DNA from: MKSF01 sp037190225
GTDB lineage: Bacteria > Bacteroidota > Bacteroidia > Chitinophagales > Chitinophagaceae
NCBI GenBank assembly: GCA_037190225.1
Contig: JBBCJL010000003.1
Location: 310,001-374,000 of the forward strand
Length of the DNA: 64,000 nt
Reading direction: 5' to 3'
Below are positions 8,343 through 16,278 of this stretch, in pieces; the stretch's first letter is position 1, and every line of letters begins with the position of its first letter. A program made the translations under genes and the position numbers. A model generated the notes under the pieces. The model was not told the DNA's origin, did no database searches, and was given only the letters and a program-made list of their open reading frames with translations.

Positions 8343-8979
8343 ACACGAACTCTAACAGGCCCAGCGACATCTTGTCATCCTGCGATTTGAATGGCGGGCA
8401 CAGCCGTGCCATATCATAAAAGGTTTCCGTACCGGTGGGAGTCGTTTTAGCGATCACGACATCCGGCATTTTGAGGCCGGCTACTTCCTTTATCCCGAAA
8501 AAGCCGGTGAAGGTAACGCTTTCGGTCGGGTCGTGCTGCAGGTCGGCAGCCGGGATCTTAAAGGCGTTGAATACCTGGTTATAGGTCACCCACTCCGTGA
8601 TATACGACCAGTCGTTGATACGCCTCATCGCTTCATCAGAATCGATCTCCGTATCGGTGAGCACTTTCGGGCATACCAGGGAAGTTGTTATAAAATCCGT
8701 ATAGGTGTTGCAATTGTCCCTGATATAAGCCGGGCTGTCTGCCGATGCGGGCAGCACAAAAACATACAGCTGCAGTCCGCTGTCCGCGCCTGTTCTTAAA
8801 AAGCCATTCAGGTCCAGGCCGATATACAGATGGTAAAATTCAGTGTCAGTAACCTGCGGTACCGTAACGGTAAAGGAATGGGAATTGGCCAGCAGGGCGG
8901 AAACGAAAGCCTTATCTTCTTTCTTATACTGCCAGGCGTTCATAGCGCCAATAATAAAATCAAGTGAGTAATTGTCCAC
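8323..8979 (-). CDS. Unknown soluble protein, first gene of the kinase/regulator operon
   Basis: 218 residues, no signal peptide or membrane helix, no family recognised. It starts MDNYSLDFIIGAMNAWQYKK and contains beta-like stretches (SGLQLYVFVLPASADSPAY, SVTFTGFFGIKEVAG) between helices. Its end overlaps the start of the membrane protein by 20 bases, which points to tight co-expression with the signalling genes. A role as ligand-sensing or regulatory partner is possible but unsupported by motifs. A -7-like TACATTTA is present upstream (plus coordinates 9012-9019). Confidence 0.65.
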   Translation of the reverse strand: MDNYSLDFIIGAMNAWQYKKEDKAFVSALLANSHSFTVTVPQVTDTEFYHLYIGLDLNGFLRTGADSGLQLYVFVLPASADSPAYIRDNCNTYTDFITTSLVCPKVLTDTEIDSDEAMRRINDWSYITEWVTYNQVFNAFKIPAADLQHDPTESVTFTGFFGIKEVAGLKMPDVVIAKTTPTGTETFYDMARLCPPFKSQDDKMSLGLLEFVYVAKAF

Positions 8980-9090
8980 GGGTAATTTAGTTTTTTAATT
9001 AAATAATAAGATAAATGTACCGTTGCAATTTAACAAAAAAACCACATTTACGCCATTCGCACCTAAAAATAATACCGTCAGCAGACAAGC

Positions 9091-9110
9091 CGCCGCCAGG
9101 TACGGCGGCG
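9091..9110. terminator. GC-rich hairpin between minus-strand genes
   Basis: Arms CGCCGCC (9091-9097) and GGCGGCG (9104-9110). It lies just past the stop of the membrane protein gene at 9142. It lacks a U-run on the minus strand, so termination is uncertain. Confidence 0.3.
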
Positions 9111-9141
9111 ACAGATCACATATTTATGGTACAGCTACCGC

Positions 9142-9738
9142 TTAGTCCTGCCTGTACAGGATGGGACCGGCCTCCGCTTGGGGTGTATCCTCAAACAGCT
9201 TGCTGATCCGGGGCTGCAGCAGCCAGATACCCACCGGGAAAAACCAGAACAGGAAGAACTCCCCCATAAAATCACTGAAGGATACCTTTCTTCTCAGCTC
9301 TGCCGACCGGAATGCTTTGGTATTGAAGTACAGGATATAAAACATACAGAACATAGAGAGCAGGTGCAAAGGCATGATCACCTCTGCCACCTTCATGGTC
9401 TCCTCATCGCTGACCAATGCCGGCATTGCCGGCAGAAATCCTATCATCACGGCTATAGCGGTGGTATAAATGACAGGAATGGCCAGCAGGATCCTGAACA
9501 GCCCTACATTCATACGGACACCCGGGGGCAGCTTTTTCACCAGCTGTGTACCCAGGGTGTACATCCACCCGAAAAACACTGCCATACATAGCAGTATCAC
9601 TAAAGGAAACAGGGTAAAGAACCATTTAGTATCCATAGTGATAAGAACGATGCCCAAAAAGATTAACTGTAATACAAAAGGCAGCACGACCAACAGGCAA
9701 AACAGCTGCCAGTGCTTCAGGGTTAAAAGCTTCTTCAT
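9142..9738 (-). CDS. Unknown multi-pass membrane protein
   Basis: 198 residues with about five hydrophobic helices, for example LFCLLVVLPFVLQLIFLGIV and VGLFRILLAIPVIYTTAIAV. No family is recognised. The frame is open further upstream to 9867. A promoter-like TTTTTG / TAATTTCG pair (9837-9870) lies inside that extension, and MKKLLTLKHW at 9738 looks like a natural membrane-protein start, so the short form is chosen. It appears monocistronic and lies next to the A+T-rich island. Confidence 0.6.
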   Translation of the reverse strand: MKKLLTLKHWQLFCLLVVLPFVLQLIFLGIVLITMDTKWFFTLFPLVILLCMAVFFGWMYTLGTQLVKKLPPGVRMNVGLFRILLAIPVIYTTAIAVMIGFLPAMPALVSDEETMKVAEVIMPLHLLSMFCMFYILYFNTKAFRSAELRRKVSFSDFMGEFFLFWFFPVGIWLLQPRISKLFEDTPQAEAGPILYRQD

Positions 9739-9836
9739 AGATACTGTTGCAGTTTTAAGGACCTTTTCTTCCAAGGCCGTAAATGAAAGGTGCCACCTCC
9801 GCTGTTTACTGTGACCGACAGCGTGTGACCGCAGCG

Positions 9837-9870
9837 CGAAATTATAAAAAATCAAAGATGGCTGCAAAAA
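9837..9870 (-). promoter_or_regulatory. Probable promoter of the membrane protein at 9142
   Basis: On the minus strand, TTTTTG (9865-9870), a 20-base spacer, then TAATTTCG (9837-9844), one mismatch from TAnnTTTG. About 100 bases before the chosen start. Confidence 0.45.
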
Positions 9871-10037
9871 CGGTACCCTTACGCCGGGCAGCCGGGAAAA
9901 ACACCCTTAAAAATACGGGGAAACACCTATTGTATAATTTAAAAATATTGTAGAGGTTTGCGAAAGTGTTAATGAAAATAAAAATATATTAATAAAAAAG
10001 AGTAATGTATTGATCTATATTGGTATTTCTTTTTGTA

Positions 10038-10045
10038 TATTTTTG
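10038..10045 (+). promoter_or_regulatory. Probable -7 element TATTTTTG for the defence island
   Basis: Exact TAnnTTTG match 66 bases before the Vsr start. Upstream TTG triplets occur at 10010 and 10020 but not at ideal spacing. Confidence 0.4.
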
Positions 10046-10111
10046 CTAAAAAACGCCTCAATATTGATTGGGAAAATACTATACGAGGGTTTAAGTTAAA
10101 GAAAAATTATA

Positions 10112-10534
10112 ATGGCAGATGTACATTCAAGGGAAGTGAGAAGTTTTAATATGAGTCAAGTTAAAGGAAAGGATACAAAACCAGAACTTTTAGTAAGAAA
10201 GTTTTTGTTTGCAAATGGATTAAGATATAGATTATATGATAAAAAGCTTCCAGGAAGACCTGATATAGTATTACCAAAATACAAAACAGTAATTTTTATA
10301 CACGGTTGTTTCTGGCACGGACACGAATATTGCAAATATTCGGCATTACCTAAAACAAGAACTGAATTTTGGTCAGAAAAAATTGAAGGAAACAAGAAAA
10401 GAGATAAAGAGAATATTAAACAATTAAAAAGTAAAGGCTGGAATGTTCTTATCGTCTACGGATGCGAATTAAAAAAAGAAAGACAGGAACTGACATTGAA
10501 TAATATTTTAAACAACATACAAAACCAATTTTAG
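10112..10534 (+). CDS. vsr: Very short patch repair (Vsr) family endonuclease
   Basis: 140 residues, the usual Vsr length. It has the family hallmarks: SREVRSFNMSQVKGKDTKPE at the N-terminus, KLPGRPDIVLP with the catalytic Asp, and VIFIHGCFWHGHEYC with the metal-site residues. Classical Vsr nicks beside T:G mismatches made when 5-methylcytosine deaminates. It is the first gene of an A+T-rich cluster and is followed 15 bases later by a cytosine methylase. In clusters with GHKL ATPases, Vsr-fold proteins have been proposed to act as the restriction nuclease; here no other nuclease is present. Confidence 0.93.
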   Translation: MADVHSREVRSFNMSQVKGKDTKPELLVRKFLFANGLRYRLYDKKLPGRPDIVLPKYKTVIFIHGCFWHGHEYCKYSALPKTRTEFWSEKIEGNKKRDKENIKQLKSKGWNVLIVYGCELKKERQELTLNNILNNIQNQF

Positions 10535-10549
10535 AATTATTTTTTAAGT

Positions 10550-11635
10550 ATGAAAGATAATACTGAAAATACACAGAATCAAAATAAGCTAAAAGCAGTT
10601 GACTTCTTCTGTTCTGGAGGAGGTATGAGCTATGGAATGCAGGAAGCAGGGATTCAAATTCTTGCCGGAATTGACTTTGATAAAAATTGCAGAGCGACAT
10701 ACGAAGCTAATATAAACGGAGCTGAATTTATTCACGCCGATGTATTTGATTTAAAAGAAAAAGAACTTGAACAAAAGCTATCTTTAAAACAGAATGATGA
10801 TGAACTTATATTAATAGGTTGTAGTCCATGTCAGTTTTGGAGCCTTATTAACACAGATAAAACAAAGTCTGCTAAATCAAAAAATCTTTTAATAGAGTTC
10901 TCGCGCTTTGTTAAATACTTCCGCCCAGGATATGTAGTTGTTGAAAATGTTCCCGGGGTTTTGAAAAGAAAAGAAGAAAGCGGTTTAAACGAATTTATAG
11001 AATGGCTCAAAAATAACGGTTATAAAAATCCTCATTTCAAAGTACATAATGTAAATGATTACGGAGTTCCTCAAAGCCGGAAGAGATTTACGTTAATCGC
11101 CACTCGTATTTCTTTAGATGAAATCAAACCTTTAGAATTAGAAGGCAAAAAGGTAGTAGTAAAAGATGTATTAGGTAAAAATAATGGTTTTCCTAAAATA
11201 GAACCTGGACATAAAGACAAATCAGAGTTTCTTCATACTACTTCTGATATCAGTGCCATCAACAAAAAAAGACTTAAAAAGGTAGAAAAGGATGGCGGTA
11301 ATAGACTTGGATTTGCAAATGATCCAGAGTTACAGCTAAAGTGTTTCGAAGGAAAAGATGATTCTTTCAAAGATACATTCGGACGACTATGGTGGAATAG
11401 ACCTGCACCGACAATTACTACAAAATTTTTAAGTATATCCAATGGACGATTTGTACATCCGGAAGAAGACAGAGCTTTGTCTATAAGAGAGGGTGCTACA
11501 TTACAGTCCTTTCCGTTAACCTATAAATTCAAAGGAACAAGTGTGGCAAATATTGCCAGAATGATTGGCAATGCAGTACCTCCGAAATATGCAACAGCCA
11601 TTGGTAAAGCTATAATTCAAAGTAAAGTCAAATGA
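10550..11635 (+). CDS. DNA (cytosine-5)-methyltransferase
   Basis: 361 residues with the ordered C5-methylase motifs: motif I VDFFCSGGGMSYGM (AdoMet binding), motif IV GCSPCQFWS with catalytic Cys94, motif VI VENVPGVL (132 onward), motif VIII QSRKR (175-179), and motifs IX/X including RPAPTITTK and IGNAVPPKYA. It transfers a methyl group from AdoMet to C5 of cytosine at a site that cannot be read from sequence. It overlaps the next gene by 4 bases. A+T-rich codon use (many AAA, ATT, GAA) marks it as foreign relative to the flanks. Confidence 0.93.
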   Translation: MKDNTENTQNQNKLKAVDFFCSGGGMSYGMQEAGIQILAGIDFDKNCRATYEANINGAEFIHADVFDLKEKELEQKLSLKQNDDELILIGCSPCQFWSLINTDKTKSAKSKNLLIEFSRFVKYFRPGYVVVENVPGVLKRKEESGLNEFIEWLKNNGYKNPHFKVHNVNDYGVPQSRKRFTLIATRISLDEIKPLELEGKKVVVKDVLGKNNGFPKIEPGHKDKSEFLHTTSDISAINKKRLKKVEKDGGNRLGFANDPELQLKCFEGKDDSFKDTFGRLWWNRPAPTITTKFLSISNGRFVHPEEDRALSIREGATLQSFPLTYKFKGTSVANIARMIGNAVPPKYATAIGKAIIQSKVK

Positions 11636-13263
11636 GTGAATCTAAACTATTTATGAAATTTGAGGCGAATACAATTCAACATCTTGGTGTCAAAATGTAT
11701 TCGACAATGCCTCCGGCTTTGGCAGAATTAATTGCAAATGCGTATGATGCTTGCGCAACAGAAGTTCATATAAGATTATATGATAAAGAAGATAAAAAAG
11801 TTATTGTCCAAGACAATGGCAGCGGAATGTCCTTTGATGAAGTAAATAATCATTTCTTGAGGATAGGAAGAAATAGACGAGAAGAAAAACAAGAATCAAA
11901 ATGTGGAAGAATACCTACTGGAAAAAAAGGACTGGGAAAACTAGCTCTTTTTGGAATTGGAGATAAGATAAACATTAAAACTTTTCAACAAGCAGAAGGT
12001 GTCAGTTTCAATCTTGACTGGAATGACATATTAAATACAAAGGGGAAGGATTATGAACCTAATTTTGATAGATTTGAAAATCAAACTTCTGAAAAAGGAA
12101 CAACTATTACTTTAACTGATTTAAAAAGGAAAACAGGCTTTCCTATACAGGATTATGCTGATAATATTGCGAAATTATTCAATTTTCAGGATGATTTTAT
12201 TATATACATATCGTTGAACGATGGTGAAGCTATTAAAATCAATAGTAAAACAAAGTACCAAAAAATCGAACCCGAATTTCAATGGGATATTCAAGAAATT
12301 GTAGCTATTAATGAAAAAGACTATTCAGACAAGCAAGAGATTCAAGGTACGATAATTACTACTGAAAAACCTCTTAAAGCAAATTTAAGAGGTGTAACAC
12401 TTTTTGCAAATGGTCGAATGGTCAACATTCCTGAATTTTTCGGGCCTTCGGAATCGAGCCACTTTTATTCTTATGCGACCGGATGGCTAAATATTGATTT
12501 CATTGATAATTGGAAAGAGGATGTGATTTCAACAAACAGACAATCTATTGATTGGGAAAATCCAAAAACAGCCGAGCTAAGGGAATACTTTGCTTCTTGT
12601 TTATCTATTATTGAGCGACAATGGAGAGATAAACGTAAAGAGAAGAAGCAAGAAAAAATTAGCACCAAAGTCAATCTAAATGTAAAAAATTGGATTGAAA
12701 CGCTTCCAGATAATGTGCAGACAAAAGTTGAAACAATTGTAAATCTTTTAGATAATACGCCTGAATTATCGGAAGATACTCAGCAAAAATCTATTCAAAT
12801 TATTCATCAGCTTGTCCCCGAATATCCACTTCTTCATTGGAGACATCTAAATGATGATATTAAAAGTGCCGCCCAAAACGATTATCAAAACAAGGATTAT
12901 TACAGAGCATTTACAGAAGCAATGAAACGCTACATTACTGCAACAAGAACGAAATCAGCAAACAGGAATACTACGGACAATGGAATGATGGGAGAAGTTT
13001 ATGGAAAGGGTAAAGCCCTTTCTGTTGCAAAAAAATTCAAAAAGCCCAACGGAACTGATTTTACTCAATCTACGATTGAAAATATAGAAGAAGGTCAAAA
13101 GTTTCTATCAATGGGAATATTATCAGGAGGCAGAAATCCGGTCTCTCATGAAGAAATTAATGATTTAAGAGATTCTGGACTTTTCTCAGAAAAGGATTGC
13201 TTAGATTTTCTAAGTTTACTTTCTCATTTATATAAAAGGCTTAACGACTCAGAAACTCTTTAA
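11632..13263 (+). CDS. GHKL ATPase (MutL/MORC/Hsp90-like) with C-terminal Ymh-type (TIGR02391-like) domain
   Basis: 543 residues. The N-terminal ATPase has AELIANAYDAC (metal/ATP N box, 31-41), DNGSGM (61-66) and the lid motif TGKKGLGKLALFGIG (96-110). This pattern belongs to the MutL/MORC/Hsp90 group, not to histidine kinases. After a mostly helical middle, residues about 410-535 (GMMGEVYGKGKALSVAKKF ... GGRNPVSHEE) resemble the Ymh/TIGR02391 domain found in abortive-infection and restriction contexts. The ATG overlaps the methylase stop (ATGA). Such ATPases next to methylase and Vsr/REase genes have been described as predicted restriction systems (Iyer, Abhiman and Aravind); the Z1 helicase of larger versions is absent. 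Confidence 0.85.
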   Translation: MSESKLFMKFEANTIQHLGVKMYSTMPPALAELIANAYDACATEVHIRLYDKEDKKVIVQDNGSGMSFDEVNNHFLRIGRNRREEKQESKCGRIPTGKKGLGKLALFGIGDKINIKTFQQAEGVSFNLDWNDILNTKGKDYEPNFDRFENQTSEKGTTITLTDLKRKTGFPIQDYADNIAKLFNFQDDFIIYISLNDGEAIKINSKTKYQKIEPEFQWDIQEIVAINEKDYSDKQEIQGTIITTEKPLKANLRGVTLFANGRMVNIPEFFGPSESSHFYSYATGWLNIDFIDNWKEDVISTNRQSIDWENPKTAELREYFASCLSIIERQWRDKRKEKKQEKISTKVNLNVKNWIETLPDNVQTKVETIVNLLDNTPELSEDTQQKSIQIIHQLVPEYPLLHWRHLNDDIKSAAQNDYQNKDYYRAFTEAMKRYITATRTKSANRNTTDNGMMGEVYGKGKALSVAKKFKKPNGTDFTQSTIENIEEGQKFLSMGILSGGRNPVSHEEINDLRDSGLFSEKDCLDFLSLLSHLYKRLNDSETL

Positions 13264-13331
13264 AATAGAAATTGGGAACAATCAAATTCTACGATTTACC
13301 CTCATGAATATTTAAAAGTTCATAATATTTT

Positions 13332-13353
13332 GTAAGTTTCACTTCAAACTTAC
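13332..13353. terminator. Inverted repeat at the right edge of the island
   Basis: Perfect 8-base arms GTAAGTTT and AAACTTAC with a 6-base loop, about 70 bases past the GHKL stop. No strong U-run follows. It may be a weak terminator or a boundary scar; base composition returns to normal right after it. Confidence 0.4.
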
Positions 13354-13398
13354 GTATCGTACACTACTTCTTACCTCCTACATAGTAGTACCATACCC

Positions 13399-14010
13399 AT
13401 GCCTAAAACACCTACATACAACCATACTGAACAACATCCATGGAACTGGTACGGCCGGGAAGACAGCACTGCCCTGCTGGTTGGTACTTTTCCCCCTACG
13501 CGCAACAACTGGAGCTTTGACTTTTTCTATCCCAACAGGTCCAACTTTTTCTGGCGCCTGGTAGCCGCCATAGCAGCAAAGCCGCTGCAGTACTTCTCCG
13601 GTCCGGAAGCTGTAGCAGAAAGGAAAGCGCTGCTGGACAGCCTTAAGATCACCATTACCGATATGGGACAGACCATCGCCCGCATACAGAACAACTCTTC
13701 CGATGAAAACCTGGTAGCCCTGGCGTATATGGATATCTTTAAAATACTGGAAGCAAGACCCCATATCCGTAAGATCATCTTTACCAGCAGTTCCGGCAAG
13801 GCCAGCGCGGCGGCCTGGTTCCTCAGCTATTTACGCACGCACAACATTATCCACAAATTCCCTAAAGGCGCCAGGCCGCTGAAAAGCACGCTGACCTGGC
13901 AGGGCAGGACACTGGAACTGGTGATCCTCTACTCCCCTTCTCCCAGGGCTGCCAACAGGGTCTCCTTTGAGCAGCTGACCGCCCTGTATAAGGCAGAGCT
14001 CACCACGTAG
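13399..14010 (+). CDS. Uracil-DNA glycosylase superfamily protein
   Basis: 203 residues. An N-terminal strand leads into LLVGTFPPTRNNW, the position of the water-activating loop in the UDG/MUG superfamily, followed by FFYPNRSNFFWRLV. A late strand VILYSPSPRAANR matches the DNA-intercalating Ser-Pro-containing loop. These features fit family members that remove uracil or mispaired thymine, but several deviate from classic motifs, so the substrate is open. Codon use is like the host, unlike the adjacent Vsr/methylase genes, so adjacency may be coincidental even though both act on deamination products. Confidence 0.75.
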   Translation: MPKTPTYNHTEQHPWNWYGREDSTALLVGTFPPTRNNWSFDFFYPNRSNFFWRLVAAIAAKPLQYFSGPEAVAERKALLDSLKITITDMGQTIARIQNNSSDENLVALAYMDIFKILEARPHIRKIIFTSSSGKASAAAWFLSYLRTHNIIHKFPKGARPLKSTLTWQGRTLELVILYSPSPRAANRVSFEQLTALYKAELTT

Positions 14011-14735
14011 CGGCATCTTACCGGTCCTTTAATATCTATGTACTACGCTGCCGTTCCCTTATCTGGCCGGTTGTTAAGAATGCTGTTTAGAAAGAAGGTG
14101 CAACCCCGGTCAGGATCATTATTCAGGGTACGGGTCTCCTCCCTGCCCTGCTATCAGCCGCATAGCCTTATCCCCTATTTATCGAAGCATTTTAAATAAG
14201 CTGACGGAATAACTATACACCCCATATCCCCCGGAGGAAAGAAAGCGTATATAGCTTTATAAAGCGCTTCCCTGTTTCGCTATGATGCTATTATGTAGAA
14301 AGTGTAGAATAACGCTATAGATAAGCTCAAACTATTATAAGAGATGCCGTAAATCCGTTCTGAATGCCCGGCACGCGGCAGTACCTTTATAGCGATAGCC
14401 ATCTCTGCTCCACACAGAGGACACTGCTCAGCAAAGCGTATCTGCAATAGCAGGCTGCTTCTCCTGCAAGCAGCAGCCACTTTATTTTATTTTGATGCAA
14501 CAAAGAAACTGCATTAAATGTAGTAGTTAAAAAATGCAATATAAGCGACCATATACATACAAATAATTTACAATATGAAAAGATGTATTTTTGGCCGGAC
14601 CCAGCTCCCTACCGGTGGAAACACGCCCCCGGCGGGCATAGCAGCAGCGATAAATGGCTTATATTTACAGGGCTATTTTATGATTAAACCACTTATTACT
14701 GCGATATTTGCTATTGTGAACCAAAAAAACAACAT
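14011..14735. other. Intergenic region of 725 bases
   Basis: No convincing gene is seen; a minus-strand frame of 66 codons at 14280-14480 runs through the dispersed repeat and is not believed. The region holds repeat copy 1 (14341-14475) and the upstream region of the polysaccharide operon, with A+T-rich tracts at 14490-14735 but no perfect promoter match. Confidence 0.55.
14341..14475 (+). repeat. Dispersed intergenic repeat, copy 1
   Basis: Starts GAGATGCCGTAAATCCGTTC and runs through a CACAGAGGACACT block. It aligns over about 130 bases with copy 3 at 59611-59740, with many substitutions. The core ATCCGTTC-GAATG is a variant of the ACATCCGTTCGGAATGACC core in copies 2 and 3. Confidence 0.7.
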
Positions 14736-15116
14736 ATGAAGAATATACTCGTGATAGATGATGACGCGATCATTCAGAATGTATTGGAAAAAGTGCTGGT
14801 GAAGGAAGGTTTTCATGTAGAAGTGGCCGGTAATGGCAAGGAAGGATTGAGCAAGCTGGACCTGATGAAGTATGAACTGGTAATAACCGATCTGATGATG
14901 CCATATGCCAATGGGTTCGAGATCATCAGCAAACTGAAGCAGCACCCCAATACCGCCAATGCCGCGGTCATAGTCGTATCTTCCATCACCCACGAAGCAT
15001 CTGTAATGGACAGCTTCAAGCTGGGTGTGGACGAATACATACGTAAACCGATCATGGTAGGCGAGCTTATTCTCCGGGTTAATAAACTTTTATCTAACAG
15101 ATCTTCAAATGCATAG
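14736..15116 (+). CDS. CheY-like single-domain response regulator
   Basis: 126 residues, receiver domain only: acidic pair at 8-10 (IDDD), phospho-acceptor Asp52 in VITDLMMP, switch SSITHE and the conserved Lys in YIRKP. With no output domain it should act by binding a protein partner. It overlaps the HEAT-repeat gene by 8 bases and leads a gene set for polysaccharide synthesis, so it probably controls synthase activity after translation via the HEAT protein. The kinase is not nearby. Confidence 0.9.
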   Translation: MKNILVIDDDAIIQNVLEKVLVKEGFHVEVAGNGKEGLSKLDLMKYELVITDLMMPYANGFEIISKLKQHPNTANAAVIVVSSITHEASVMDSFKLGVDEYIRKPIMVGELILRVNKLLSNRSSNA

Positions 15117-16278
15117 TATCTTTTCAGGTTTCAATACCACGGATACCGCCACCTGGCCCTGGCTTGATTATTTTACAGGACTTCCGCTCGTTATACAGAT
15201 CGCTGCCGTATCCATAGTGGTGTCCGTATGCTTCATCCTCTTTATCCAGTTCAGGATATTGCAGACCAGGATAAGCGGCTACAGGTTGCAAAAAAGACTG
15301 GACAGGATCAATCCCATCATTGATGCCGTGATCTCCGATCAGGTGATCCTCCGGAACGATCTTATGGCAGACGGCGCCTCGGTGGATAATGTTCCCCTGG
15401 ACCTCTCCGGGTTTGAGAACCCCGTCTTCCGCAGATCGGCCAACCGCCAGCTGCTGCTGGAGAGGCTGATCAGCTACCGGAAATCCTTCGGGGGTAAGAC
15501 CGGGGCCCTGCTGCGCCGTATCTACCTGGAGCTGGGCCTGGAAAAAATGTCCTTCAGCAAAATGAAAAGCTTCCGCTGGAATAACAAGGTAAAAGGCATC
15601 CGGGAACTTACGGATATGGACATTATCATATCGGATGTGAACATCCTCCCGCTGACCAACAGCAAGCGACACGAGCTGAGATCGGAAGCAAGGAATGCCT
15701 ATATCAAGCTGAGCAAGAACGAGCCGTTCAAATTTTTTGATATCAGCACCGAGCCCCTGCTGATGTGGGACCAGATAGAGCTGTTCAAAACTATTACGAC
15801 CACTGAAAACATCGCCGTTCCGAACTTCGCGCGATGGGTCACCTATTCCAATAATAAAAGCATCATCTCCTTCTGCCTGAAGCTCATTGTATATTATAAC
15901 CAGACGGATGCCGCTCCTGCCGTGGTCAGGCTGCTGGACAACAAGGATCACGTACTCAGGGCCGAGGCCATCAACTGCCTGGGCAAGCTTAAGTACGAGG
16001 AGGTGGAGCAGCAGCTTATACACATCTACAGCAATCAGCCGCTCCGGTGCCAGATAGAGATATTAAAGGCTGTAGGCCGTTTTGAAACAGGTAAAAGCGC
16101 GGCCTTCCTGAAGCAGGAATTCCTGTATTCCACCGACTTTGATATCCGTAAGAACGCGGCCTTATCGCTGGTAAAAAGCACGCACGATCCTGCACTGATC
16201 ACGGAGCTGATGGAAGCCTCCTCAGAAGAGAACCAGCTGATCATCAAGCATAGCATGAACCCTTTAATCAAGTACTAA
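15109..16278 (+). CDS. Membrane-anchored HEAT-repeat protein of the polysaccharide operon
   Basis: 389 residues. One transmembrane helix near 25-48 (LPLVIQIAAVSIVVSVCFIL), then a cytoplasmic region: a helical domain (about 60-230) and HEAT-type alpha repeats at about 245-385, such as DNKDHVLRAEAINCLGKLK. HEAT repeats bind proteins. Lying between a CheY-like regulator and two synthases, with overlaps on both sides (8 bases before, one or a few after), it is a good candidate to pass the regulator's signal to the glycosyltransferases. That role is inference. Confidence 0.75.
   Translation: MHSIFSGFNTTDTATWPWLDYFTGLPLVIQIAAVSIVVSVCFILFIQFRILQTRISGYRLQKRLDRINPIIDAVISDQVILRNDLMADGASVDNVPLDLSGFENPVFRRSANRQLLLERLISYRKSFGGKTGALLRRIYLELGLEKMSFSKMKSFRWNNKVKGIRELTDMDIIISDVNILPLTNSKRHELRSEARNAYIKLSKNEPFKFFDISTEPLLMWDQIELFKTITTTENIAVPNFARWVTYSNNKSIISFCLKLIVYYNQTDAAPAVVRLLDNKDHVLRAEAINCLGKLKYEEVEQQLIHIYSNQPLRCQIEILKAVGRFETGKSAAFLKQEFLYSTDFDIRKNAALSLVKSTHDPALITELMEASSEENQLIIKHSMNPLIKY

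Larger units (their letters stand above)
9739..10111. other. Intergenic region; left boundary of the A+T-rich island
   Basis: The first part carries the promoter of the minus-strand membrane protein. From about 9900 the sequence turns abruptly A+T rich and stays so through 13.3 kb. No gene, tRNA or clear direct repeat is seen at the transition. Confidence 0.5.

Noticed and set aside
9739..9867. 43-codon upstream extension of the membrane protein gene
   Set aside because: A promoter-like element lies inside it, and the extension is rich in H, S, R without membrane character.
9900..13399. Target-site duplication flanking the A+T-rich island
   Set aside because: Only loose similarity (AATATT-GTA-GTTT-like) between the two sides; not convincing as a direct repeat.
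14280..14480. 66-codon minus-strand frame
   Set aside because: It runs through dispersed repeat copy 1 and has no recognisable protein features.
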